The notes under the pieces were generated by a model. That model saw nothing but the letters and a program-made list of their open reading frames with translations. It had not been told where the DNA came from and did no database searches. Position numbers and translations under genes: made by a program. 64,000 nucleotides of DNA from Paenibacillus paeoniae (GTDB lineage Bacteria; Bacillota; Bacilli; Paenibacillales; Paenibacillaceae), in NCBI RefSeq assembly GCF_003388735.1, contig NZ_QUBQ01000004.1, positions 62,001 through 126,000 on the forward strand. Reading direction: 5' to 3'. This document shows positions 33,490 to 42,064 of this stretch, piece after piece (position 1 is the stretch's first letter; each line of letters opens with the position of its first letter).

Positions 33490-33554
33490 TTTTATTTCAA
33501 AACTTTTCAATCATATTGATATTTATTGTCGGAAATAGTGCCTCGTGTTATACT
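33490..33554 (+). promoter_or_regulatory. GH4 gene promoter with upstream RpiR-type box
   Basis: TTGTCG (33526-33531) and TATACT (33549-33554) spaced 17 nt, about 30 nt before the GH4 start. TTTTATTTCA at 33490-33499 matches the element at the murQ promoter. Confidence 0.6.
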
Positions 33555-33585
33555 GGCCATACTAATGCAGCAAAGGATGAGTGAC

Positions 33586-34869
33586 ATGGAGAGAAAGCTT
33601 AAAATCGCGATTATCGGCGCTGGCAGCACGTATACGCCTGAACTTATGGAAGGCATCATCAAGAGGAAAAGCGCTCTTCCTCTTCACGAACTTGCCCTGA
33701 TGGATATCGACGATAGAAAACTATCAATTGTCGGAGGACTGTGCGAGCGGATGACCGCCGCAGCGGGCATGAACTGCGGGGTCATCCAGACGCAGGATCT
33801 CGATGAAGCACTGCGCGGCGCAGACTTTGTACTCGGACAGATCCGTGTTGGCAAGCTGCCTGCGCGCGTCCTTGACGAACAGATTCCCCTCCAATACGGC
33901 TTGATCGGACAAGAAACATGCGGCATTGGCGGCTTCTTCAAAGCGATGCGTACGATCCCGGTTATGCTGGATATCGCAAAAAGAATGGAAGAGCTATGTC
34001 CTGACGCTTGGCTTATCAACTTCTCTAATCCAGCGGGTATCATTACCGAAGCGATTCTGAATCATACGAAGGTGAAAATGCTGGGCTTGTGCAACGTTCC
34101 GTATAATATGAACAAAAGTATTCGTGAAAGCATGGAGCTTCCGAATGCAGAGCTTACGTATGTCGGTCTGAATCACCTGAGCTGGATCACGGCGATTGAG
34201 CAAGACGGCAAGGACTATTTGAAGACGGCGCTGGATAGGGGTCTGAACAGCGAGACGATGAAGAACATTCCTTCCACTGGCTTCAGCAAAGAGCTTGTTC
34301 AGTTAGTCGGTGCCATTCCTTCCTCCTATCTTGAATATTATTACTACAAGGATAAGAAGCTGAAATTGTTGAAGGACGCGGAGCTGTCTCGCGGCGAGAA
34401 GTGCATGCAGATCGAAGAAGAACTGCTGGACATCTACTCCAACGCCAATCTGCATTCCAAGCCGGAGCTGCTCTCTTCCCGTGGCGGCGCCAACTATTCC
34501 GAAGTCGCAATCAGCTTGGTGGACGCCATCTTCAATGACAAGCAAGAAAAGCATGTCGTAAACCTGCTGAACCATGGCGCACTTCCGTTCATGGAAGACA
34601 ACGATGCTATTGAAGTAACGGCTGTAATCGGCAAGGACGGCGCGAAGCCGATTGCCGTGCCTGACTTCGACAACAAGCATATCATCGACTATATGCGTAT
34701 GGTAAAAGCTTACGAGCGCGAGACGGTCGCGGCGGCTGTAGAAGGAAGTGAAGCGGCGGCGATGCGCGCTTTGATGATGAACCCGCTGGTGGGCGACTAT
34801 CAGACGGCGCATGATTGCTTCCATGAACTGAAGGAAGCGCATAAGGACTATTTGCCTCAATTCAAATAA
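33586..34869 (+). CDS. GH4 family 6-phospho-beta-glucosidase-like hydrolase
   Basis: A 427-residue NAD+- and Mn2+-dependent glycosidase of family GH4. It shows a Rossmann start KIAIIGAGSTYTPELMEG, NPAGIITEA (about residue 148), metal-binding Cys in LCNVPYN (about 169) and His in GLNHLSW (about 196). The sequence resembles LicH/CelF/BglT enzymes that split phosphorylated beta-glucosides by an oxidation-elimination mechanism. No PTS gene is adjacent, so its phosphorylated substrate may come from the BadF-family kinase next door. The start at 33586 uses AAAGGA, 8-9 nt upstream. Confidence 0.92.
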   Translation: MERKLKIAIIGAGSTYTPELMEGIIKRKSALPLHELALMDIDDRKLSIVGGLCERMTAAAGMNCGVIQTQDLDEALRGADFVLGQIRVGKLPARVLDEQIPLQYGLIGQETCGIGGFFKAMRTIPVMLDIAKRMEELCPDAWLINFSNPAGIITEAILNHTKVKMLGLCNVPYNMNKSIRESMELPNAELTYVGLNHLSWITAIEQDGKDYLKTALDRGLNSETMKNIPSTGFSKELVQLVGAIPSSYLEYYYYKDKKLKLLKDAELSRGEKCMQIEEELLDIYSNANLHSKPELLSSRGGANYSEVAISLVDAIFNDKQEKHVVNLLNHGALPFMEDNDAIEVTAVIGKDGAKPIAVPDFDNKHIIDYMRMVKAYERETVAAAVEGSEAAAMRALMMNPLVGDYQTAHDCFHELKEAHKDYLPQFK

Positions 34870-34899
34870 ATGCAGCACGAATAAGGAGCATGACCTGCT

Positions 34900-35898
34900 A
34901 TGAAAGGTAATTATGTAATTGGCGTTGACGGCGGCAACAGCAAGACGGACTACTTCTTATTCCATCTAGACGGCACGTTCGTCGATCATATCCGCTCGGG
35001 CACATGCAGTCATGAGCAGTTCAAGGACAGCTATGCCGAGGCCTATCGCGTGATGAATGAACAAATTACACTGCTGCTATCAAGAAACGGACTATCGATG
35101 GAAGATGTAGCAACGGGAGCATTTGGCCTCGCCGGTGCGGACATCCCTGTCCAGAAGCGCAACCTGAATGAAGTGGTGGAGCGAATCGGCTTCACCTCCT
35201 ATGCACTGGACAATGACTCCTTCCTTGGCATCAAAGTCGGCAGCGAGAAGGGCTACGGCATCTGCTCCATTAACGGCTCCGGCGTTTGCACAGGCGGCAT
35301 CTCACCGACTGGGCAGCGCCTGCAAGTCGGCGGCGTAGGCAGCGAGCTATCTGGCGACGAAGGCGGCGGCTTCTATCTGACTCGCCGCGTTATTCGCGCG
35401 ATCTATGATAGCTTCTACCGTCTCGCTCCCGAGACAAGCATGACAGAACCCGCCATGAAGCTGATTGGTGCTAGCGGCAAAGAAAACTTCATGGATCATG
35501 CGCTGGAGCAGTTGGTGACCCGCAAGCTTCCTTTCACGGATCTCGTTACATTGCTATTCGAATCAGCGGAGAACGGCGATCCTGTCGCATCGGTGATCGT
35601 GGAGCATTCCGCGCGCCAGCTCGCTTACTCCACCGTTGGCTGCATCAGTCATCTGGACTTTGACGAGCAGCCTGTCGATATCGTCATGGCCGGCTCGGTA
35701 TGGGTGAAAGCAGCATCTCCCATCATGCGCGACCGCTACAAGCAATTCGTGTTGGAACTGACCGAACGCGCATGCCATTTCATTCTCCTCCAGGAGCCGC
35801 CAGCCGCAGGCGCAGTCATCTGGGCACTGGAACTCGCGCACGGCGGCGGTCCGCTAAGTGCGGAGCTGCGTAAAAAGATTATAGATGCGCTTCAATAG
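34900..35898 (+). CDS. BadF/BadG-family sugar kinase
   Basis: A 332-residue ASKHA kinase: GVDGGNSKTDYFLFHLDG (phosphate-1), AFGLAGADIP, SINGSGVCTGG, GGVGSELSGDEGGGFYLTRR and DIVMAGSVWVKA. It follows the GH4 gene by 30 nt in the same operon. GH4 enzymes need a 6-phosphorylated glycoside, so this kinase could phosphorylate an imported disaccharide before hydrolysis, or the released sugar after it (inference). It has no obvious ribosome binding site better than AAGGAG 12 nt upstream of the ATG. A terminator follows. Confidence 0.85.
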   Translation: MKGNYVIGVDGGNSKTDYFLFHLDGTFVDHIRSGTCSHEQFKDSYAEAYRVMNEQITLLLSRNGLSMEDVATGAFGLAGADIPVQKRNLNEVVERIGFTSYALDNDSFLGIKVGSEKGYGICSINGSGVCTGGISPTGQRLQVGGVGSELSGDEGGGFYLTRRVIRAIYDSFYRLAPETSMTEPAMKLIGASGKENFMDHALEQLVTRKLPFTDLVTLLFESAENGDPVASVIVEHSARQLAYSTVGCISHLDFDEQPVDIVMAGSVWVKAASPIMRDRYKQFVLELTERACHFILLQEPPAAGAVIWALELAHGGGPLSAELRKKIIDALQ

Positions 35899-35925
35899 TT
35901 AAAACACCTCCTATGAGCAGCATGA

Positions 35926-35984
35926 GAAAATCCCCTAGCGACAAAGGTTCATCCAATGAACTCCGTTGTTTCCAGGGGATTTCC
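35926..35984 (+). terminator. terminator after the GH4-kinase operon
   Basis: AAAATCCCCT and AGGGGATTTC pair, with an inner AGGTTCAT/ATGAACT stem, about 30 nt after the kinase stop. The U-run is short. Confidence 0.65.
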
Positions 35985-36129
35985 AGTTAATCCCCGTCAT
36001 TCTGTACAGCTATCGCTCATTTTTTCTTTATAATAGACACAAACTAATCGGCAAGAGTTGTACGGTTTGGACTCCTGTTACTCCCAATCTATTTCAATGA
36101 AAATCTAGTGATAGAAAGTTGGCACATGA

Positions 36130-36879
36130 ATGTCTCCTTCTCGAATTTCAACGTTTGCGCAACCAATTGCCCACCTGCCAGAACGAGCTTGGCAACGCGA
36201 AGACCTTCTAATCGATGACCTTTTACTGGAGCAAGAAAATGATCTATCCCTCTACTACGCGCCATACGATTACGTGAATCCTTCCGCCAGGGTCACTATC
36301 GTCGGCATTACACCAGGGTTTACGCAAATGTCGCTGTCGCTTCGCCAAGCAAAGGATGACTTGGCTTCTGGCATAAGCCTTGCGGACATCGATCGGCGAG
36401 CGAAATATGTAGCCAGCTTCGCCGGAACGATGCGCCGCCATCTGGTGGACATGCTGAATGAGCTTGGCTTGCCAGAGCTGCTGAATGTCACAGATAGCAG
36501 CGAATTGTTCGATACACACCGAGAGTTCATTCATACGACCTCTGTCATCCGTTACCCTCTATTCCGCAAAGGGGACAACTATACAGGCCATCAGCCTCGG
36601 ATGTTGTCATCCGGCCTGATTCGCAAGTATGCTCTAAACGACTTTGCCAGCGAGCTTGCAGCCGTGCAGGACTCCGTCATTATTCCGCTCGGAAAATCCG
36701 TCTCGGATGTGCTGCGTTACATTGACGACGAACAGCCGCTCCCAGGGGAACGGCTTCATAAACGCTGCTTGTTCGACTTCCCCCATCCTTCCGGCGCGAA
36801 TGGTCATCGCAAGAAGCAATTTGAATTACTGAAGGACCAACACCGTGAGATTTTACGGCACAAGCTGAACAATTCATGA
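36130..36879 (+). CDS. uracil-DNA-glycosylase-superfamily-like protein
   Basis: A 249-residue soluble protein. VTIVGITPGFTQMSLS (about residues 54-69) resembles the active-site GxxPG loop of UDG-fold enzymes, and FDFPHPSGANGHRKKQF near the end resembles their HPS(G/P) loop. The residues between (FRKGDNYTGHQPRML, VIIPLGKSVSDVL) fit the alternating alpha/beta fold. The usual catalytic Asp/Asn of motif 1 is not evident, so activity is uncertain. It is alone between two terminator-bounded units; TATAAT near 36028 may be its promoter. The ribosome binding site is weak. Confidence 0.6.
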   Translation: MSPSRISTFAQPIAHLPERAWQREDLLIDDLLLEQENDLSLYYAPYDYVNPSARVTIVGITPGFTQMSLSLRQAKDDLASGISLADIDRRAKYVASFAGTMRRHLVDMLNELGLPELLNVTDSSELFDTHREFIHTTSVIRYPLFRKGDNYTGHQPRMLSSGLIRKYALNDFASELAAVQDSVIIPLGKSVSDVLRYIDDEQPLPGERLHKRCLFDFPHPSGANGHRKKQFELLKDQHREILRHKLNNS

Positions 36880-36913
36880 CTTAGGTATTGAGAAAGTCTG
36901 GATAATGGCCGGT

Positions 36914-37090
36914 TCAGTTCATACTTAAGATCAGCAACAAGGTAAACAATAGAATTAACCCTGTCAATAACGATCCCCAGCCTGTTTGGTTTGCTGTATT
37001 CTTTCCTTCTTTCATATTTTTCAGCAGCTTCACGGTATTGATATACAGCATCATGCCTAAAATCGGGATAATAAATACCAAATAAATCAC
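36914..37090 (-). CDS. 58-residue two-helix membrane microprotein (unknown)
   Basis: A short ORF with a GTG start 7-8 nt after GGGGGGCG. The first helix is about residues 2-18 (IYLVFIIPILGMMLY). A charged loop KLLKNMKEGKNTANQTGWG follows. The second helix is 41-57 (LLTGLILLFTLLLILS), and the chain ends MN. The layout, two helices joined by a basic loop, predicts a small inner-membrane protein. No family is recognised. It lies downstream of and convergent with the UDG-like gene. The good Shine-Dalgarno sequence and coherent hydrophobic pattern are the only support. Confidence 0.55.
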   Translation of the reverse strand: MIYLVFIIPILGMMLYINTVKLLKNMKEGKNTANQTGWGSLLTGLILLFTLLLILSMN

Positions 37091-37237
37091 CAAAACACGC
37101 CCCCCGAAAATGGCTCACCCTACTTGAAACAGCTGACGGATGGGACTCTCATTGAGAACTTTTATATTCAACTCTTCCATATCTGCCTATCCTTAAATAT
37201 CCCGGGTTTTTGAAATCATACGAACCACCTATCCTTC

Positions 37238-38140
37238 TCAAAAATCCTCCTGGATTAAATCCGCGTTAATCCCGATCGCGGCCTTGCTGCCTTCTCCCGC
37301 CGCAATGACCGCTTGGGCAGGCGCGATGACGGAGGAATCACCGGCTGCGTAAACGCCGTATACACTTGTACGTCCAAGGCGGTCAGTCTGAATGCCGCCT
37401 TGCTCATTGGCTGCACAACCCAGCCAATCCCCGAACGGAGCAGCCTGCCGCCAGACTGGCGATACAAAGCCGCCGGAGCGCCGCACCTGCGCACCGCCCT
37501 CAAGCCGAATAGAATGAAGCTCCCCATCCTTTCCCTCCAACCCTGCGACTCGCCGTTTCGTGATCCGAATACCATGACTCTTCAACTGGTTCAGCTCTTC
37601 TTCATTTAACGTGCCTTCTGCACCGTTCGTACATAGGAGCAAATCCTTGCTCCATTGATACGCAAGCCTGGTCAGCGTGAATGCGTTCATGCCGTCAGCG
37701 ATCACGATTAATGGGCGGTCGCGCAGCTCCCAGCCATCGCAATACGGACAATTGAACAAGCTCCGGCCATAAAAGCTGTCGATATCCGGCACCTGTGGCA
37801 GTGTCTCCCGAAGTCCCGTCGCCAGCAGCACTTTCCGAGCAGCATACCAGCTCCCATCCCCCGTCCCTATATGGAATCCGGCACCCGCGCGCCATATTTC
37901 CGTCACCCGTCTATGCTCCATTGCAACTGTCGGATAGGCGGCAAGCTCCCTCTGTGCCAGCCCTCTTAGCTTGCCAGGCGTTACGCCATCCCTGGTCAGG
38001 AAGCCATGTGTATGCTGAGTCACTGCATGACGCGGCTGATTATCGTCCAATACAATAACGCTTCTTCTAGCTCTCCCGAGCACCAGCGCCGCGTTTAATC
38101 CCGCCGGTCCGCCGCCGATAATGACGCAATCCACTGCCAT
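37238..38140 (-). CDS. thioredoxin-reductase-like FAD/NAD(P)-dependent oxidoreductase
   Basis: A 300-residue flavoprotein: FAD-binding CVIIGGGPAGLNAALVLGRA at the N-terminus, redox pair CPYC in SLFNCPYCDGWELRD (about residues 136-139), and TSVYGVYAAGDSS near the C-terminus. The Rossmann motif for NADPH between them (LIVIADGMNAFTLTRLAYQW) lacks the usual GxGxxA glycines. This is a variant seen in TrxR-like proteins of uncertain electron donor. The start at 38140 follows AAGGGTGG; a Met six codons earlier is the alternative. It is monocistronic, and its disulphide partner is not encoded nearby. Confidence 0.88.
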   Translation of the reverse strand: MAVDCVIIGGGPAGLNAALVLGRARRSVIVLDDNQPRHAVTQHTHGFLTRDGVTPGKLRGLAQRELAAYPTVAMEHRRVTEIWRAGAGFHIGTGDGSWYAARKVLLATGLRETLPQVPDIDSFYGRSLFNCPYCDGWELRDRPLIVIADGMNAFTLTRLAYQWSKDLLLCTNGAEGTLNEEELNQLKSHGIRITKRRVAGLEGKDGELHSIRLEGGAQVRRSGGFVSPVWRQAAPFGDWLGCAANEQGGIQTDRLGRTSVYGVYAAGDSSVIAPAQAVIAAGEGSKAAIGINADLIQEDF

Positions 38141-38248
38141 GCTCCAACCACCCTTCATGTCCTTGCCCTGACTCTTCGAAAGTTCCCATCTGATTATGTA
38201 TATCGAAGGCCGGGGCGCGTCATGCTTTCATGAACAGCAATTGAGAGC

Positions 38249-38278
38249 AAAAAAATAACCCGTGCATCAGCACGGGCA
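38249..38278 (-). terminator. terminator of the nucleoside salvage operon
   Basis: CCCGTGCTGATGCACGGG on the minus strand is a compact hairpin followed by TTATTTTTTTG. It lies about 40 nt after the last nucleoside hydrolase gene. Confidence 0.85.
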
Positions 38279-38314
38279 TAAAACAAGGAATATACAATAG
38301 CTCTACCTACAATC

Positions 38315-39268
38315 TTATATAAAAGCGTGCAATAAGCGATCGACCGCAAGCGCAGCATCCACATTCGTACATACGTTAATCGGTGAGCCAATCAGCGATT
38401 TGCGGCGCAAATCGGCTACCGTCATGCCCGAGCACAGTTCGCTATCGCATACGACCTTCACATTCATCTGTTGCGTGGTCACGATCGATGGATCTTCCGC
38501 TATCAGTATGGTAAGTGGATCATGAATCGGAGCTGCATCGATAAAGTAATTGCTGGAACGATAGAAATCAAAATAGAATCGGTGCGATTCCCGAATGAAA
38601 TTCACCATCTCATCATTTTCTTCCCCGCATGCTTGCTGCAGCCTGTCCAGATGCTCGCCCGTCAGCAGCGTCTTCATCGTCACGTCGAGACCGACCATCG
38701 TGAGCGGAACGCCGGAATCAAATACAAGCTCAGCCGCTTCGGGATCTCCCCAAATGTTAGCCTCCGATACCGGTGTAACGTTGCCGGGAACGGCTACAGC
38801 CCCACCCATCACGTACACATGCTTGATGCGCTGGCATACGTCAGGATCCTTCTCTATCGCGTGCGCCAGATTCGTCATCCGACCTAGCGTCACTAGAATC
38901 AACTCGCCTTCCAGCTCATGCGACTTACGCAATATAAAGTCTGCCGCCGCTTCGTCCAGTACCTGCTGTGCAGAAGCCGGAATCTCCACATTGCCGATGC
39001 CGTTCGCTCCGTGAACGTGCGTTCCGAATTGGGGGTTGCCCCGCTTCAGCGGCTTACCCGCTCCCTGTGCTACGGGCACCTCGTAAGATGGAGCAGCCAA
39101 TTGAATCATTCTTAGCGTATTGTCTGTTGCCTTCTCCACGTTAATATTGCCGAATACCGTCGTTATGCCTTCAACCTTAATGGAAGGCGATTTCAATGCG
39201 TATAGAATGGCAAGCGCGTCATCGATGCCTGTATCCGCATCGATGATCATTTTTTTCATCTGTCTCAC
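38315..39268 (-). CDS. nucleoside hydrolase (second in operon)
   Basis: A 317-residue inosine/uridine-preferring nucleoside hydrolase family enzyme that splits ribonucleosides into base and ribose. The calcium-binding signature DADTGIDDALAI is at the N-terminus. TTVFGNINVEKATDN, LGRMTNLAHAIEKDP, VMGGAVAVPGN and a C-terminal AAPIHDPLTI with the metal-binding Asp follow. The GTG start is 6 nt after GAGGG; an ATG three codons later is possible. It is the last gene of a seven-gene operon and has a paralogue two genes upstream, so the two probably differ in base preference. Confidence 0.93.
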   Translation of the reverse strand: MRQMKKMIIDADTGIDDALAILYALKSPSIKVEGITTVFGNINVEKATDNTLRMIQLAAPSYEVPVAQGAGKPLKRGNPQFGTHVHGANGIGNVEIPASAQQVLDEAAADFILRKSHELEGELILVTLGRMTNLAHAIEKDPDVCQRIKHVYVMGGAVAVPGNVTPVSEANIWGDPEAAELVFDSGVPLTMVGLDVTMKTLLTGEHLDRLQQACGEENDEMVNFIRESHRFYFDFYRSSNYFIDAAPIHDPLTILIAEDPSIVTTQQMNVKVVCDSELCSGMTVADLRRKSLIGSPINVCTNVDAALAVDRLLHAFI

Positions 39269-39284
39269 ATGCAGCCCTCGCTAT

Positions 39285-40202
39285 TCATTCATGAAAATAT
39301 GTCTCTACATCCGCCATCGTCGGCATTCCGTCCTGCGCCCCGAACTTCGTAACGGCGAGTCCGGACACCTTGGCGGCAAAAGCAACTGCGTCTCCAATTC
39401 CACGGTCCGCGCTTATATCATAAGCCAATCCCGCGTTAAATGCATCCCCTGCTCCGGTTGTATCGACAACTTCCATGCGATAAGCAGACTGGCGCTGCAG
39501 CGAGCCGTCTCTGCGCTTCCACAGCGACCCTTCCGAACCTAACGTCGTTACGACGCAGTGAACCCCGCTATCCAGCAGCTTGTCGACCGCCTCTTCCAGC
39601 GGGCGCTCATCGAGATCAATCCCGGTCAGAGCTTCAAGCTCTGTACGATTCGGCGTCATGACATGAACCCGTCTCAGCAGACTCTCCGGCAGCGGACGCG
39701 CCGGCGCCGGATTCAGAATGACGAATTTGCCGTGCTTCTCTGCCAGCGCCGCAGCATATTCCACCGTTGCAAGCGGAACCTCCAGCTGCAGCAATACCGC
39801 ATCCGCCGCTTGAATGAGCGTTTCAACCTGCTTGACGTCACGTGCCTCCAGCTTGGTGTTCGCCCCAGGCACCACAACGATATTATTCTCGTCCGGTGTC
39901 AGCGTAATCGAGGCAGTGCCAGTAGAAGCTTGCTCTGTAATTTTAATATAGTCGCAGTTCACGCCATTATCGGCCATCGCCGTCATAAGTGTACGACCGA
40001 ACGAATCGAGACCCACCGCGCCGACCATAGTTACCTGTGCGCCCAGGCGAGCCAGGGCAACCGCCTGATTGGCGCCTTTGCCACCGGATATGAAGTGAAG
40101 CTCGTCGCCCAGAATCGTCTCTCCGCCCCCCGGGAATCGGGAAGTCTTTACGACAATATCCATATTCATACTGCCTACGACGACGATATTGGGCTGCTTC
40201 AT
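39285..40202 (-). CDS. rbsK: ribokinase
   Basis: A 305-residue PfkB-family kinase converting ribose to ribose-5-phosphate. It has VVVGSMNMDIVVKTSRFPGGGETILG at the N-terminus, GGKGANQAVALARLGA, and the anion-hole signature VDTTGAGDAFNAGLAYD with catalytic Asp. It lies between two nucleoside hydrolase genes. Its ATG overlaps the upstream hydrolase stop (ATGA), indicating translational coupling. It clearly processes ribose freed by the hydrolases. Confidence 0.96.
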   Translation of the reverse strand: MKQPNIVVVGSMNMDIVVKTSRFPGGGETILGDELHFISGGKGANQAVALARLGAQVTMVGAVGLDSFGRTLMTAMADNGVNCDYIKITEQASTGTASITLTPDENNIVVVPGANTKLEARDVKQVETLIQAADAVLLQLEVPLATVEYAAALAEKHGKFVILNPAPARPLPESLLRRVHVMTPNRTELEALTGIDLDERPLEEAVDKLLDSGVHCVVTTLGSEGSLWKRRDGSLQRQSAYRMEVVDTTGAGDAFNAGLAYDISADRGIGDAVAFAAKVSGLAVTKFGAQDGMPTMADVETYFHE

Positions 40203-41116
40203 ACTCCGTTAACCTTCCTGTCGACCAACCGCTCCATCAACAGCGCTACCGCACGGGTATGATCAACATCCAGACAAACCTCGACGTTGCCCTTCTCGTC
40301 TAGTGTGCCAATCGTCTGACCAGTCTGCGGGCGATGGTCATAATCTACACGGATGTTCATGCGCTCCGTCCGGACAAGCGTACGATCAATCAATAACGCG
40401 ATTGTGAGCGGATCGTGCATGAACGACTTCTCTTCCTTCGCAAAATCAAACCATTTGCTGATCATACGAGCCAGCGCCATATTCAGCGGATCGCCTGTAG
40501 CATGAAGCTTCGCTCGCTCCGCCTCCGTAATAATAACTTTAAGCGTTACATCCAGCCCAGCCATCAGAATAGGAGCGCCGCTGCGGAATACGAGCGAAGC
40601 CGCTTCCGGATCGCAGACGATGTTGTGCTCGACAATTCGCATATGCATGCCGTTGTCACCGAGACGGGTTACGCCGCCCATAATGACGATCTCCTTCACA
40701 TTCTGGGCCACGCGAGGCTCGCGGATCAAACAAGCCGCAATGTTCGTCAGCGGGCCGATCGCTACAAGCGTAATTTCGCCAGGATTGCTCATAACCGTAT
40801 CAATCATGAAGTCGACTGCATGCCGATCCTCATACGCCAGGTTGTCATCCTCAGCCAGAAGACCGTCACCCTCATGGCCAGCCATCCAGATCTCGCGGTT
40901 GCCCAGCAAGGTCTGGTTAAGGCCGGCATAGACGCGAACCTCCGGATGTCCGCCGTATTGCAGCATTTTTTTCGCCATGCGCGCACGCAGCTCTACGTTT
41001 CCATAGACCGTTGTCACGCCTTCGATTTGTATTTCTTCCGAATGCATCGCCAAGGCTAACGCCATTGCGTCATCCACGTCGCTCCCAATATCGGTATCTA
41101 GTATAATTCGTGCCAT
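40199..41116 (-). CDS. nucleoside hydrolase (first in operon)
   Basis: A 305-residue nucleoside hydrolase with LDTDIGSDVDDAMALALAMH, TTVYGNVELRARMAKKML, IGPLTNIAACLIREP, IMGGVTRLGDNG and the SFMHDPLTIALLID metal site. It is only moderately similar to its paralogue at 38315-39268 by eye. It follows the nucleoside ABC permease genes after 21 nt and overlaps ribokinase by 4 nt. The operon imports nucleosides, hydrolyses them and phosphorylates the ribose. Confidence 0.93.
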   Translation of the reverse strand: MARIILDTDIGSDVDDAMALALAMHSEEIQIEGVTTVYGNVELRARMAKKMLQYGGHPEVRVYAGLNQTLLGNREIWMAGHEGDGLLAEDDNLAYEDRHAVDFMIDTVMSNPGEITLVAIGPLTNIAACLIREPRVAQNVKEIVIMGGVTRLGDNGMHMRIVEHNIVCDPEAASLVFRSGAPILMAGLDVTLKVIITEAERAKLHATGDPLNMALARMISKWFDFAKEEKSFMHDPLTIALLIDRTLVRTERMNIRVDYDHRPQTGQTIGTLDEKGNVEVCLDVDHTRAVALLMERLVDRKVNGV

Positions 41117-41137
41117 AATTGTCAGTCTCCTTAGCCT

Positions 41138-42064
41138 TTAAATTCCCTTTTTCCGTTTCTTTCGCTTGCTCTCAATCATTGCGTAAACGAGCAATCCCAC
41201 TACCGTCGCCACATACGGGAACGTCGAGATAAGCTCTGATGGTATATTCAAAATTTGCAGCGCATTCGCCATGGCATTTGTCGCCCCGAATATTAACGAA
41301 GCAACAAACGTTCCAATCGTGCTGCCTCCGCCCAGTGCTTCAGCCGCAATAGCGATCCAGCCCCGACCGGCCGTCATGTCTCTTGAGAAGAGGGACAGAT
41401 AGCCCATAGACATGAACGCGCCGCCGAGGGAAGCAAAAAATCCGCTTAGCAATAGCGCGATAAATTGAATTTTGGCCACGCTGATGCCGACCGATTGAGC
41501 CGCTTGAGGATTTTCGCCGACCGAACGAATTTGCAGACCCAGCGGTGTTCTCTTCAGCATATAGTACACGCCCGCCACAGCCAGCAATGAGACATACGTC
41601 AATACGTTATGACCGGAGAGAATCGGTCCGATTAACGGAATATCCTGCAGCAGCGGAATATGAAGGTTCGGCAGCACTTTGCTTTGCAGAGAAGTCGATG
41701 TACCCTTGTCCCCGCTTACCAAATAAAGAATAAAGACCGTTCCGCCCGAGGCGAACATATTAATCGCAATACCGCCCAAAATAATATGCGTCTTGATCTT
41801 CAGTGTGAAATAGGCCAGAATGGCCGACAACGTAATACCGGACATGACCGCTCCAAGCAGTCCGATCCAGGCACTGCCCGTGTAGGCGCTCACGATAACG
41901 CCCGTCAAGGCGCCAACGAGCATCGTGCCCTCCATCCCGATATTGACGATACCGGCTTTGTTGGAGATCAGCGCGCCTAACGCAGCAAGCAAGATCGGTG
42001 TTGTAACCCGAAGGACGGAGAAAGCAAAATCAGTCGAAAAAAGTACGCTCCAGAAGCTATCCAA
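41138..42064 (-). CDS. nupQ: nucleoside ABC importer permease (NupQ type)
   Basis: A 308-residue permease of the BPD_transp_2 family used with BMP-type binding proteins. It begins FAFSVLRVTTPILLAALGALISNKAGIVNIG, in which the motif SNKAGIVNIGMEG is typical of this subunit, and has eight or so hydrophobic segments. A Lys/Arg-rich KRKKRKKGI tail follows. It overlaps the other permease by 8 nt. B. subtilis NupNOPQ imports guanosine and other nucleosides. Confidence 0.92.
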   Translation of the reverse strand: MDSFWSVLFSTDFAFSVLRVTTPILLAALGALISNKAGIVNIGMEGTMLVGALTGVIVSAYTGSAWIGLLGAVMSGITLSAILAYFTLKIKTHIILGGIAINMFASGGTVFILYLVSGDKGTSTSLQSKVLPNLHIPLLQDIPLIGPILSGHNVLTYVSLLAVAGVYYMLKRTPLGLQIRSVGENPQAAQSVGISVAKIQFIALLLSGFFASLGGAFMSMGYLSLFSRDMTAGRGWIAIAAEALGGGSTIGTFVASLIFGATNAMANALQILNIPSELISTFPYVATVVGLLVYAMIESKRKKRKKGI

